From: Amia ocellicauda
Lineage: Eukaryota; Chordata; Actinopteri; Amiiformes; Amiidae
Reading direction: 5' to 3'
NCBI RefSeq assembly: GCF_036373705.1
Contig: NC_089858.1
Location: 10,402,001-10,466,000, forward strand
Length of the DNA: 64,000 bases
Part shown: positions 1 to 10,981 of the stretch, piece after piece
Layout of the letters: the number at the start of each line of letters is the position of its first letter
Numbering within the stretch: the stretch's first letter is position 1
Program-made: the position numbers and the translations under genes
Notes under the pieces: generated by a model
Seen by the model: only the letters and a program-made list of their open reading frames with translations
Database searches by the model: none
Told to the model about the DNA's origin: nothing

Positions 1-1997
1 GGCATACAGGCATGGTATCCAAAGTAGGGGAACAGAAGAGAAATAATTTGAATGTCAAAAATAGGGACATACACAAGGAAGACTTGGGTGTCCAAAGATT
101 TCATCTCAGACTCTGGCAGAGAACTTAAGTTTGGCTTCCAGGAAGTTCTGTGGACTTAAACCAAAGGCAGATCCAACAGCAACAGAAAATTCCTAGCAAA
201 TACTGCAAATTGCAGTATTACAGTGCTTCTCTGTGTTAATTTAAAAACTATGTTTTTCAAATGTTTCATTTACAGTACCCTTTGATTAGGTTTTGTTCTC
301 ATTTTATTTGCAGTTTTGTTAAAAATGAATCAACTTATAATCGCGATATGCAGGCCAACCCATCAATAGAACAACAGCAAGGGGATTATCAGACTCTCAG
401 TTAAATACAGACAACTATTCAAACTCTGTCATCCCACAAAAGATCAAACCACCACACAGGTGTGGCATAATTGGTTTAGCGTGGCATTGCCCATCTGTTG
501 GCTTTGACTCAAACACATTCAGACTTCACCTTAGTGAAATCCCTTTGTCTCTTGTTCCCTTTCTGCACCCACACAAACACACCACAGGACCAAGATCTGT
601 TGTAAAAGGTTTTTTATTTTATTTATTTGATGTATTTGAAGCCTTATCCCCCACTCATGGCCTAGCTACTGGGAGGTTCACCTGCAATGGTCTAGCAGAC
701 CACCCAGAAAGACCATTTTATAATTAGGCTAGGGAATGCTACAGGAAGTGGGAAAAGTGCGGACCTTTAGGATTTAACTTTAACAAAACCTGTGATCACC
801 TGAGCTACACTCCTGTGTCTGGTTTTGGCTCAAGTGTTTCCTAGATTTTTGAGATTCAATGATCCAAAATATGTAATATTAAAAAAGCTTCAAATCCATT
901 TTTAGAAGCAGAACTATGCAATACAATAGTAGGAATATAAATTGTTATATATCATTGGATTATGTTGGGGGGTGGAGAAGCTTCCAGCCATTTGTATCAA
1001 TTAATTTTCCTAAAATCTAGGTAAATCTTTTGCATACCTGAATGCACAGGTAGATGGCCTCTTGCCAGTGTTAAAGGATACTTTCCAATAGAGGATCTGT
1101 GTATGCTGATACAGCCAGCCGTGAACTCTGAATGGTTTCCTGTAGCTCACAGAAATGAGAATTCAAGAAAATCCTCACAAACACAAATCCATTCCCTCTT
1201 GTCAAGATCAGCACATCCCTTAAGTTCCCATGATGGAGTCATAACGAAACTCTTCAAAATAAACAGAAAACAATGGTGCCACTTTTAACACAAAGTAAAC
1301 AAACCCAGTTTGGCACACAAATCTGTGCTTTGCAATTTTTCATTTTAAGGTTAGGAAGCACTGACCAAAAAGACTTTTGTTTTTCTGCCACCCTTCAACA
1401 ACATGCACATAAACTGCAGGCTTTAAGTGGAATGCAGTGTATTTGTTTGTTTAGGCTTAACCAGCCAGGATATTTATCATTTCAGATGTTCTGAGTGGGC
1501 ACATGGTATGCAAGCAACACCCCAACCAAATTATACCCCAGGTATTCATTAACAGTAGTGCAATTATCTCTTGTTTTCATAATACTATTCACACCAACAG
1601 GAATTTGGCTAATAACATCTTGTCTGGTACATATAATCCTACAGCACAACCTGAGTGGATTGGCCATGTCAGGAGACGAGCTCCTAATTTCAGTTGAAGT
1701 AGTAAACCTGAAAGACTTATAAAAAAAATCAGATATAAAATAGGGAAAAAAACAAATAAGTGCCATGATGGTCTTTGAAAGCTACATCAAAATAAACAGA
1801 TATATAGAAGTTTACCATTGTTTATATTTGAGATCAGAGGAACGTGATACTGAGAAGAGGAGGAGGAAGAGGAATAATAATAATAAGAAAAACAGAGAAA
1901 GATATCTGCAGAGCCCAACGAGAGTGCTACGCCCGGGAGAAGACAACTGGGAAATTACCTTTTGATTATGAATTCTTATTGCTTATGGACTGACTTA
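1..1997. other. Intergenic DNA, no gene recognised
   Basis: AT-rich DNA with short chance reading frames on both strands. None has a recognisable domain, a convincing splice context or low-complexity-free coding character. A purine-rich stretch near 1855-1900 translates to an Arg/Asn/Lys-rich run and looks like simple sequence. The segment ends at the TA dinucleotide (1996-1997) where a Tc1-type element begins. It could include the 3' untranslated tail of an upstream gene, but nothing proves this. Confidence 0.5.
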
Positions 1998-2227
1998 CAG
2001 TGAGGGAAAAAAGTATTTGATCCCCTGCTGACTTTGTACGTTTGCCCACTGACAAAGAAATGATCAGTCTATAATTTTAATGGTAGGTGTATTTTAACAG
2101 TGAGAGACAGAATAACAACAAAAAAATCCAGAAAAACACATTTCAAAAAAGTTATAAATTGATTTGCATGTTAATGAGGGAAATAAGTATTTGATCCCCT
2201 ATCAATCAGCAAGATTTCTGGCTCCCA

Positions 2228-2320
2228 GGTGTCTTTTATACAGGTAACGAGCTGAGATTAGGAGCACTCTCTTAAAGGGAGTGCTCCTAATCGCAGCTCG
2301 TTACCTGTTAAAAGACACCT
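2228..2320. repeat. Internal palindrome upstream of the transposase start
   Basis: Two arms of about 42 nt (2228-2269 and 2279-2320) are near-perfect reverse complements and could form a long hairpin in DNA or in the 5' leader of the transposase transcript. The same structure occurs at 44471-44564 in copy 3 and, with a shortened arm, at 21234-21310 in copy 2. It is separate from the terminal inverted repeats. A role is not known to me. Confidence 0.85.
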
Positions 2321-2367
2321 GTCCACAGAAGCAATCAATCAATCAATCAGATTCCAAACTCTCCACC

Positions 2368-3381
2368 ATGGCCAAGACCAAAGAGCTGTCCAAGAATGTC
2401 AGGGACAAGATTGTAGACCTACACAAGGCTGGAATGGGCTACAAGACCATCGCCAAGCAGCTTGGTGAGAAGGTGACAACAGTTGGTGCGATTATTCGCA
2501 AATGGAAGAAACACAAAATAACTGTCAGTCTCCCTCGGTCTGGGGCTCCATGCAAGATCTCACCTCGTGGAGTTTCAATGATCATGAGAACGGTGAGGAA
2601 TCAGCCCAGAACTACACGGGAGAATCTTGTTAATGATCTCAAGGCAGCTGGGACCATAGTCACCAAGAAAACAATAGGTAACACACTACGCTGTGAAGGA
2701 CTGAAATCCTGCAGCGCCCGCAAGGTCCCCCTGCACAAGAAAGCACATGTACAGGCCCGTCTGAAGTTTGCCAATGAACATCTGAATGATTCAGAGGAGA
2801 ACTGGGTGAAAGTGTTGTGGTCAGATGAGACCAAAATCGAGCTCTTTGGCATCAACTCAACTCGCCGTGTTTGGAGGAGGAGGAATGACCCCAAGAACAC
2901 CATCCCCACCGTCAAACATGGAGGTGGAAACATTATGCTTTGGGGGTGTTTTTCTGCTAAGGGGACAGGACAACTGCACCGCATCAAAGGGACGATGGAC
3001 GGGGCCATGTACCATCAAATCTTGGGTGAGAACCTCCTTCCCTCAGCCAGGGCATTGAAAATGGGTCGTGGATGGGTATTCCAGCATGACAATGACCCAC
3101 AACACACAGCCAAGGCAACAAAGGAGTGGCTCAAGAAGAAGCACATTAAGGTCCTGGAGTGGCCTAGCCAGTCTCCAGACCTTAATCCCATAGAAAATCT
3201 GTGGAGGGAGCTGAAGGTTTGAGTTGCCAAACGTCAGCCTCGAAACCTTAACGACTTGGAGAGGATCTGCAAAGAGGAGTGGGACAAAATCCCTCCTGAG
3301 ATGTGTGCAAACCTGGTGGCCAACTACAAGAAACATCTGACCTCTGTGATTGCCAACAAGGGTTTTGCCACCAAGTACTAA
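2368..3381 (+). pseudogene. Tc1-type transposase (DD34E), broken by one stop codon
   Basis: The start is the ATG of [10 protein letters not shown] at 2368, chosen because the other copies share it in a CCACCATGG context; the frame also stays open upstream to 2281. The N-terminal half is a paired-like helix-turn-helix DNA-binding region (about residues 1-115). The catalytic triad is visible as D153 (WSDET), D241 (HDND) and E276 (SPDLNPIEN), with 34 residues between the last two. Codon 285 is TGA (3220-3222), where copy 3 has CGA (Arg), a single CpG-to-TpG type change. The frame then continues open for 52 more residues to TAA at 3379-3381, giving 337 codons in total. All catalytic residues lie upstream of the stop, but the C-terminal 53 residues are lost, so activity is doubtful. 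Confidence 0.9.
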
Positions 3382-3587
3382 GTCGAAGGGGTCAAATACT
3401 TATTTCCCTCATTAACATGCAAATCAATTTATAACTTTTTTGAAATGCGTTTTTCTGGATTTTGTTGTTGTTATTCTGTCTCTCATTGTTAAAATACACC
3501 TACCATTAAAATTATAGACTGATCATTTCTTTGTCATGGGCAAAAATACAAAATCAGCACGGGATCAAATACTTTTTTCCCTCACTG

Positions 3588-5090
3588 GGACCGGATGAAA
3601 TTAGGTAGGCTCAACTAAGAGCTAGGCTTTTGTTTTTTGTTTTTTGTTTTGATTCGGGACTGTACATAATAAAATCACAGTCTGCACCATATATCATAAT
3701 GTTTTGATCCACCCCTTTGAAGACAGAAAACACCAAAGGAGAAGGAAAAAAAGAAAATAAACAATGTAACAAAAATGATATATTCTTGGAATGGAATAGA
3801 AGTGGAATTCCATTCTGTACTGCAAAATGTATACCAAGTAACGCATTGTGAGGGGTGACAACTTCCAGTGTACAGTAAGAGATAAGATTAAATTCCGGGG
3901 CTTTTTCAGAATAGATTACGAAACCTCTGGAATAAAAAAAGCAAACCGTTTATTTTGTAAATGTCATTGTTATTATTTTGACAAGAGTTCAGGAAAGATG
4001 CAGAATGTAAAATCTCACAGAGCTAACTTTAAAGACAATGCATAGGTGGAGAATATAATTGTGACTTTGAAGCACTACTGACACCTGGTTTCCATGGTGT
4101 AGTTTTATGGCTTCTTCAACTGCTATTTCTTGTTTGTGGGGACTGCCATCTTGTGGCTAATATTTCAGTACAGTTGAAAAGATTGATTGTGTATATGATT
4201 TCTTGGCGCAAACAGCAATGTACATACAATCCAAATCAAAGCTTGCAGTTTTTATGTAGAAAGGAGAGGCTGAGAGCCCTTAAGACTATATAAAAAAAAA
4301 ACATTAATTTTATGTTTGTGTAGAATATGATTAGATGTATATTTTTTAATTTCCAAAACATGTTGCATTTTCTGTGTCTTTTGATGTTGTATGCCAGAAG
4401 ACTGTGGAAAGGATGTTCTGATAGGAGACACTCAACAGAAACCCCCTGTCGCTTACACGCCCTCTGGTTTTTATTGCTCATTCAATGGGGTTCTTCTCTT
4501 TGCTGGCAAACAGTGAGATAAACACATTGTGACAACTGCATACATATACACACATGTATGCATTGTATATTTAAATATACAGAGATGCTGTACACTTCAT
4601 TGATACTGTATCTTGCAATGCATGCCCCCCAACCTCTTTCACTAGTATACTTAAATATAGTAGCATACCGGACCTCACTGAGCAGAATACTTTACATATG
4701 TTGGGTACCAGCCTTATTAACACCCATGCTTTGGCTATTTTCCATGGATGCCTGACTTTAAACAGATCCAACCTGTTCTCAGCCTGTTTGCTAATTCTGT
4801 CTATCAGCTCCTGCCAGCAGTAATCTTAGGGCACTGATAAAGAGCAGGGGGTGGTGAAATCTGAGCAACTGCAGAGACTGGATCACAGCATCTTTACAGG
4901 TTATAATACATAAACAACCAAACAAATCATACATGAATTCATTAAAATGTACAGGGACCAACCACAACAAAATTAAATGATCTTAAAACATAAACACAAT
5001 CAAATAATCCCACAAACAAATACATTGGTTGCATATGTCCAGAGCTCAACCACTAGAAAACGACATTCTCTTCAATTATTAACACTTCAT
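3588..5090. other. Intergenic DNA, nothing recognised
   Basis: AT-rich sequence with no supported exon, RNA gene or repeat boundary. Short frames at 3848-4045, 4236-4481 and 4558-4771 have no family resemblance that I can see and overlap each other on opposite strands, as expected of chance frames. Confidence 0.5.
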
Positions 5091-5488
5091 TGCTGAGTGA
5101 CGGCGCTGTGGATGTGCGCATCCTCTCTGGTCCCAGCGCTCCCAGCGCTCCCAGCGGCACCAGTGTGCGGGGGAAGATGCGGGGGGACTGCTGCACCGGA
5201 AGCAGGAAGTATGCATCCCCAGTATCCGTGCGTGGTGCGTGAACTGCTCCTACTGACTGGCTGTGTGGGGATCCTGATTTTACCTGATGTGCCCATCTCT
5301 TATCCCGTATACAAGCTGGGATACTTCACTATAGCCGGCCAGGCTCAGCGGCTGGTTTGTCCCCGGTGTGAAACAGCCTGCATGCATTTCGCCAGCACAT
5401 GGACAGCCGGGTTTGCAGCCGAGGAGATGCGCTGCAGTAACTTGGTGCTTTGAGGGGTTTTTTAGGGGGAAAACACATCATCATTCGA
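5090..5488 (+). promoter_or_regulatory. Candidate promoter and non-coding exon 1 of the zbtb6-like gene
   Basis: This is a GC- and CpG-enriched island in AT-rich surroundings. It has a tandem CCCAGCGCT-type motif near 5130-5155 and a tandem ETS-like GGAAG sequence near 5198-5210. A strong splice donor, GTAAGT, starts at 5489. The coding exon downstream has an acceptor at 8106-8107, so a non-coding first exon ending at 5488 would fit the two-exon design of mammalian ZBTB6. A 118-codon open frame across the island (5097-5453) has no recognisable domain and is more likely a by-product of GC content. The transcription start is inferred, not seen. Confidence 0.45.
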
Positions 5489-5790
5489 GTAAGTTTCAGT
5501 GATGTATTTTGCTATGTGTTTGTTCATCTAAAAGGCAAAAACAAATAAAAGACGTGGAAATGGACTATACATGACACCGGGCTGACAAGGAAGAACAACA
5601 ATGTGGGAGGAGTAGCCTGGCAATATAATTGTGCGCCGGGTTAACTTTATTTTAAGTGCGATGTAAGAGGTTTTTAAACCGCGTTAGTTAGGGAATTGGC
5701 TTTGACATTTTGCATGGTTAACGGAGATCTTATTTAATCCTTGAAGATGTAGGTTATAAAACATTTATTTTTAGTGCAAAACCACACAAC

Positions 5791-5890
5791 TTTTATTATT
5801 ATTATATATGTCTTGGCAGACGCCCTTGTACATGGCGACATACACTTTACAACAGCAATACAAAAATGCAAATTACAAGTCAAGTATAAT
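5791..5890. repeat. Fragment of a fish LINE/SINE-tail-like repeat
   Basis: An ATT-rich tract is followed by a version of the phrase 'GGCAGACGCCCTTGTACATG', a diverged form of the 'agcagacgcccttatccagggcgacttaca' block common to 3' regions of several fish retroposon families. A longer relative lies at 42786-43009. Family assignment is from memory and uncertain. Confidence 0.5.
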
Positions 5891-6592
5891 ATATAGTTTA
5901 AAATGTACAGAAGTGCATGGGTAAAATATACAGTCTATAAAATACAAATTATACATCCTAGTTCTAATAGGTACATTTCATACTTGTGGTTTTGTAACTT
6001 TAGAGAGAAAAGTGCTTCAAAGCAGACCTAGCAATATTTAAATATACATTTTACTGCCCCATAGGACAGTTGGTTGTCTTTTGCGTTATTTAAGCCCGTA
6101 TTTACACGTTGAAGGATTTGTGATTTAAAACTGATTTATTAGACTTGGGGACTATTTTCACTGTTTCTTCAGTTGTGCACTGATTGGAAGCAGTGGTGAA
6201 AATCAAGTTTGTCTTTTGACTGTCATTAGGGATGGTATTGCCTTTCTGTTTGTTGAGAAAGAAAACTTGTGTGCCTTACACCAATATATTTAACATTTGA
6301 ACTTTTATAATCTGTTTTTTTTAATTAAAAATATATGTATGCATTTAAATTACACTATATTCCATTAAATTCAGTGTATTTAAACATTTATCATCGACCC
6401 CTCATTTGAAACAGTGTTTTTAGATGGTTTATTAACTAAAAAACACAATTCACTGAAGTGAGGAAAAACAGTGTGTGTAAACTTCAGACTCCTACTCCGA
6501 AGAAATTAGAGGAGCCAAATGGGTAAAACTTTGAATTCAAGATAACAATTAGGCTTTTCGTTGCATTTATTTTCCTGTAAAGGCTGAATGTA

Positions 6593-7813
6593 CACTCACC
6601 TAAAGGATTATTAGGAACACCTGTTCAATTTCTCATTAATGCAATTATCTAACCAACCAATCACATGGCAGTTGCTTCAATGCATTTAGGGGTGTGGTCC
6701 TGGTCAAGACAATCTCCTGAACTCCAAACTGAATGTCTGAATGGGAAAGAAAGGTGATTTAAGCAATTTTGAGCGTGGCATGGTTGTTGGTGCCAGACGG
6801 GCCGGTCTGAGTATTTCACAATCTGCTCAGTTACTGGGATTTTCACGCACAACCATTTCTAGGGTTTACAAAGAATGGTGTGAAAAGGGAAAAACATCCA
6901 GTATGCGGCAGTCCTGTGGGCGAAAATGCCTTGTTGATGCTAGAGGTCAGAGGAGAATGGGCCGACTGATTCAAGCTGATAGAAGAGCAACTTTGACTGA
7001 AATAACCACTCGTTACAACCGAGGTATGCAGCAAAGCATTTGTGAAGCCACAACACGTACAACCTTGAGGCGGATGGGCTACAACAGCAGAAGACCCCAC
7101 CGGGTACCACTCATCTCCACTACAAATAGGAAAAAGAGGCTACAATTTGCACAAGCTCACCAAAATTGGACAGTTGAAGACTGGAAAAATGTTGCCTGGT
7201 CTGATGAGTCTCGATTTCTGTTGAGACATTCAGATGGTAGAGTCAGAATTTGGCGTAAACAGAATGAGAACATGGATCCATCATGCCTTGTTACCACTGT
7301 GCAGGCTGGTGGTGGTGGTGTAATGGTGTGGGGGATGTTTTCTTGGCACACTTTAGGCCCCTTAGTGCCAGTTGGGCATCGTTTAAATGCCACGGCCTAC
7401 CTGAGCATTGTTTCTGACCATGTCCATCCCTTTATGACCACCATGTACCCATCCTCTGATGGCTACTTCCAGCAGGATAATGCACCATGTCACAAAGGTC
7501 GAATCATTTCAAATTGGTTTCTTGAACATGACAATGAGTTCACTGTACTAAACTGGCCCCCACAGTCACCAGATCTCAACCCAATAGAGCATCTTTGGGA
7601 TGTGGTGGAACGGGAGCTTCGTGCCCTGGATGTGCATCCCACAAATCTCCATCAACTGCAAGATGCTATCCTATCAATATGGGCCAACATTTCTAAAGAA
7701 TGCTTTCAGCACCTTGTTGAATCAATGCCATGTAGAATTAAGGCAGTTCTGAAGGCGAAAGCGGGTCAAACACAGTATTAGTATGGTGTTCCTAATAATC
7801 CTTTAGGTGAGTG
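6593..7813 (+). mobile_element. Tc1/mariner DD36E-type element, intact copy
   Basis: The element has inverted termini CACTCACCTAAAGGATTATT and AATAATCCTTTAGGTGAGTG and a perfect TA target duplication (6591-6592 and 7814-7815). It is 1,221 bp long and contains one uninterrupted transposase gene in the same orientation. The inserted position is inside the probable first intron of the zbtb6-like gene, in the sense direction. A second copy of exactly the same length is at 31880-33100 on the other strand. Confidence 0.96.
6741..7781 (+). CDS. Transposase of a DD36E Tc1/mariner element (apparently intact)
   Basis: A 346-residue frame with no stop or frameshift. Residues 1-120 look like the two helix-turn-helix subdomains that bind the terminal repeats (for example QSAQLLGFSRTTISRVYKEW). 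The catalytic core has D155 (AWSDES), D246 (QQDNAP) and E283 ([11 protein letters not shown]). There are 36 residues between D246 and E283, which makes this DD36E and not the DD34E of the family at 2368. A glycine-rich segment (GGGGVMVWG) lies between the first two aspartates as in other Tc1 enzymes. From memory, a DD36E group named Incomer has been described in fish and other animals; I could not check membership. The start at 6741 is the only ATG giving the full helix-turn-helix region. The enzyme would excise and integrate the element at TA sites. Whether it is expressed or active is unknown. Confidence 0.93.
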   Translation: MGKKGDLSNFERGMVVGARRAGLSISQSAQLLGFSRTTISRVYKEWCEKGKTSSMRQSCGRKCLVDARGQRRMGRLIQADRRATLTEITTRYNRGMQQSICEATTRTTLRRMGYNSRRPHRVPLISTTNRKKRLQFAQAHQNWTVEDWKNVAWSDESRFLLRHSDGRVRIWRKQNENMDPSCLVTTVQAGGGGVMVWGMFSWHTLGPLVPVGHRLNATAYLSIVSDHVHPFMTTMYPSSDGYFQQDNAPCHKGRIISNWFLEHDNEFTVLNWPPQSPDLNPIEHLWDVVERELRALDVHPTNLHQLQDAILSIWANISKECFQHLVESMPCRIKAVLKAKAGQTQY

Positions 7814-8117
7814 TATGTACCTTTAGTGCAGCTTTTGTACTATTTTAGTATCTATTTTCAAATATTGTTTTAATATTTAATATTTCGATTTTATTTCTGC
7901 AAAGGATATTTAATTACTTCCCTCCCATGATTATTATTACAATTAGTTTGCTGTAGTAGTGAAACAGGCTGTTCATTCAGATGAGATTATGCATTTTGCC
8001 TTGCACATATTTTATTCTCTTGTAGAAAGCTTCAAACAAAACAAAAAAACACAATCATGCTCTTTTTTTTTTTTTGTGCCATTTAAAAATGTTTGGTTTT
8101 ATTCCAGGTGTTTCACG

Positions 8118-9332
8118 ATGACACTCAACTCGGATATGTTCTACTTCAAGTTCATAAACCATGGTGACTCTGTCCTGCAAAAAATGAACGTGCTGCGGGA
8201 GGAGAAGCGGTTCTGTGATGTCACCTTGCTGATCGGCAGTTACGAGTTCCACGGGCACAAGGTGGTGCTGGCCGCGTCCTCTCCGTTTCTCCGGGACCAG
8301 TTCCTGCTCAACGAGTCGAAGGAGCTGAACGTCTCGGTGCTCCAGAACGCCGAGATCGGCAGGCGGCTGATGCTGTCCTGCTACACTGGCGTCCTGGAGT
8401 TCCCAATGAAAGAGCTGGTCAACTACCTGACTGCTGCCAGCGCCCTGCAGATGAGTCACGTTGTGGAGAGATGTGCGCAGGCAGTCTCTCAGTACCTGGA
8501 CCCCACACTTGCCAACTTGAAACGGGAGCAAAGCTTCGATGGTGCCTTATCTGAAGACGAGAGGGATCCCAGCTCTGTGTCCCTCAACGGGGAGGACATC
8601 CCGGAGCACGACGAGGGGGAGTTTGACTTGGACTCTGAGGACAGCGTTCAAATAGTCCAGACGGAGACGATCCCCAAAGCCCCGTTTAAGTGGAAGCAGG
8701 CACCGATCAAAGGGAAAATGTATTATTCTTGCTCTGAAACCCCCCAAACCCACATACAGGCTGATTTTGCAGACGGCTCCTTAGAGGACCAGGAGGAAGT
8801 CAGTGGGGACATTTACATGCTGGCCGCCCATGAGATTCAGCTCCAGGGCTTAGCCTCCGACGACCTCTCGCCCCAGAAAGGAGACTCTCCCAAGCGATCC
8901 GAGGGCAAGTCGGCCCTGATCAGCAAAATCGTGTCCGGGGGGGGCTTCACCGAGCAGGACGTGCTGCTGCAGAGACCGTACTACTGCCGCAAGTGCGACC
9001 GCATCTTCCAGCACCTGGAGAACTACATCAGCCACGTGAAGGAGCACAAGCTCTACCTGTGCCTGCTCTGCGGGAAGACTTTCTCGCAGAAAAGTAACCT
9101 GACCCGGCACATACGTGTGCACACAGGGTTCAAACCTTTTGAGTGCCCCCTCTGCAAGAAAGCTTTCAGCCAGAAAGCTACCCTGCAGGACCACATCAAC
9201 CTCCACACGGGCAACAAACCCCATAAATGCAATTACTGCGCCGTGCATTTCGCCCACAAACCTGGCCTGAGACGCCACCTGAAAGACATTCACGGAAAGA
9301 GCAGTCTGGAGAATATGTCTGAAGAGGTGTGA
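8118..9332 (+). CDS. zbtb6: BTB/POZ and C2H2 zinc-finger protein, ZBTB6-like
   Basis: The coding region is a single exon of 404 residues. The start ATG at 8118 lies 11 bp after a splice acceptor (pyrimidine-rich tract then TTCCAG ending at 8107); the open frame runs further upstream only because it reads through the intron. Residues about 10-125 form a BTB/POZ dimerisation domain (DSVLQKMNVLREEKRFCDVT, then GHKVVLAASSPFLRDQF). An acidic, serine-rich linker follows. Four C2H2 fingers occupy about residues 288-395, beginning CRKCDRIF at C290 and ending with the HFAHKPGLRRHLKDIH finger. It is predicted to be a nuclear DNA-binding transcription regulator. The domain plan, the finger sequences and the neighbourhood match the ZBTB6/ZBTB26 pair. 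The gene at 14193 is clearly ZBTB26, so this one is taken as ZBTB6. Its fingers are actually closer to ZBTB26 than mammalian ZBTB6 is, so a lineage-specific ZBTB26 duplicate is the main alternative. Confidence 0.85.
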   Translation: MTLNSDMFYFKFINHGDSVLQKMNVLREEKRFCDVTLLIGSYEFHGHKVVLAASSPFLRDQFLLNESKELNVSVLQNAEIGRRLMLSCYTGVLEFPMKELVNYLTAASALQMSHVVERCAQAVSQYLDPTLANLKREQSFDGALSEDERDPSSVSLNGEDIPEHDEGEFDLDSEDSVQIVQTETIPKAPFKWKQAPIKGKMYYSCSETPQTHIQADFADGSLEDQEEVSGDIYMLAAHEIQLQGLASDDLSPQKGDSPKRSEGKSALISKIVSGGGFTEQDVLLQRPYYCRKCDRIFQHLENYISHVKEHKLYLCLLCGKTFSQKSNLTRHIRVHTGFKPFECPLCKKAFSQKATLQDHINLHTGNKPHKCNYCAVHFAHKPGLRRHLKDIHGKSSLENMSEEV

Positions 9333-10981
9333 GCTGTTCCTGTGATCGGCTGGGTGGAGGCTCAGTTACTCAGCGTATCCAGCTCCAGTTACTCTGTTTT
9401 TAAGATCATAACCATGGCTAGGTTTGTCAAGAACCTTTTACCAGCCATAGTGCACTGCGAAGGGGGCAGCGAGGCAGTGAAGCAGTGATAATGCTAGGGA
9501 AGATGAATAGAGAAGCCTTTTTAACATTAAGTGACAATTAGTGTTCTCCATACTTTATACATTTAAGCCCTGGATAATAATATTGAAATGAATATGTCAA
9601 CAAGCCTTTTAACTGTTGCTGCTGAAGGCTTAACGTGTTACTGGTGTTACTACACCTACTGGTCTGCTAGTGAGACAAAGAGCCTATAGTCTTTGACAAA
9701 GGCCCTAATGTGTGGAAATGTTGTTTACCACTTCTGTGTTAGTGTACCTAATTGTTGAAAAATGTATAGCTAAATAGGATACTAAATACTGTCTGTTATT
9801 GTTGACCAGTGTGACTCTTTCTGACGTGCTTTTATCATCACTCTTCTAATTGTTACACTTTTTAAAACATCTTTGTCTGAAATGCAGTCTTTATAGGAAA
9901 GTACGTTTTTGTTTATTTTTTATGCCTTTAGATGACCAAACGTACAAATTGCCTGTTATTTTCATATATCTACCCATTTATTTAAAAAAGGCACTTAGTG
10001 GGGTTTTGTAAGGGCTAGACCTAAGTGTTAACTGTACTTGAAATAACAAAACACTGACGTTCTAGAAACATCTTTCCTGAAAATTTCTAAAACCGGTATG
10101 GTTAACAGAAAGAGTTAATTAATTGAACGCCTCTGACGGAGTAGTGTGGAAAATCATTTACGTGCTCTTACGTGCACAATGGTGGGAAATGAGCTGTATA
10201 CAACGTGGGAAAGAAAATACGAATATTAATGTAATCAGCAATTGTATCAAATGGGCTTTCCATTTTTGTGTGACAGTAATTACATTGTCCTGTAATCTTC
10301 TTGGCAATCATTCTGGAGAAGTCTTAATAGGAGCAGAAACCGCAGGATTAGAACGGAAAACACGTATAATTGAATATGTAACATGGGAGAAATGTCATCA
10401 AGAATATGATGGTGTTTATAAACTCTTTCAATGTCTGTTTGGAGTCTTTGTCAGTGAAAATGTACAATGTTCCTCTTGTCAGTAGATATTAATGTATACA
10501 TACATAAATGTATGATTAGTTACCTGCTCTTTTTAATTAAAAACAACTTAATTAGTTAAGAAAAATCATTATCTGTTCTATTACCAATGACTAAAGGTTA
10601 CTTAAGGAGACTTTAGTAGTTAGCTTAGCCAATACATGTGTTGTAAAGCTATATAGTATGATGGTTTGATGATCAATCATAGCCTAGCTAACCTATTTAT
10701 TAAAACACTAGAATGTGTAAAACCATTCAACCTTATTGTGATGTTTTTATTTTCTTGATGGCACACAATCAGCTGTACTGACTCTCTTGTACAAAATGTG
10801 GATGTTAAGAAGCTTGTATTTCTGTAGTCCAAAAGCCTTCAAACTGACTGTTTTTCATAATTCACATTAAAGAACATTTGATAGTTTTTTTTTTATTATT
10901 AATTGATTTGATAAATCAGTCTGTGTTCAGAAGTACATCTCTATTTTCTTATTTTAATTACATTTGGGTTCTCCAAATAAA
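9333..10981 (+). other. Probable 3' untranslated region of the zbtb6-like gene
   Basis: AT-rich sequence with no coding signal follows the TGA. A canonical AATAAA lies at 10976-10981 within an A-rich stretch, and an ATTAAA variant near 10867, giving a plausible 3' UTR of about 1.6 kb. The 120-codon frame at 10123-10485 has no recognisable domain. The cleavage site is inferred. Confidence 0.4.

Larger units (their letters stand above)
1998..3587 (+). mobile_element. Tc1/mariner DD34E element, copy 1 (full length, one nonsense codon)
   Basis: The element starts CAGTGAGGGAAAAAAGTATT after a TA and ends with the inverse motif ...TCCCTCACTG at 3587. The terminal inverted repeats are long, roughly 200 bp each (about 1998-2205 and 3386-3587). 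The right flank is GG instead of the expected TA, so the target duplication has decayed or the flank has changed. A palindrome lies just inside the left repeat (2228-2320), followed by a transposase frame. Copies at 19974-21472 and 44242-45805 belong to the same family. It cut-and-pastes DNA at TA sites when transposase is supplied. Confidence 0.93.

Noticed and set aside
5097..5453. 118-codon open frame in the CpG-rich segment upstream of zbtb6-like
   Set aside because: No recognisable domain, Ala/Pro-rich as expected of GC-rich DNA, and it runs across the predicted leader exon of the next gene; more likely promoter/5' UTR sequence.
8055..9293. Reverse-strand frames opposite the zbtb6-like gene
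   Set aside because: Frame shadows of a GC-rich coding exon with no domain of their own.
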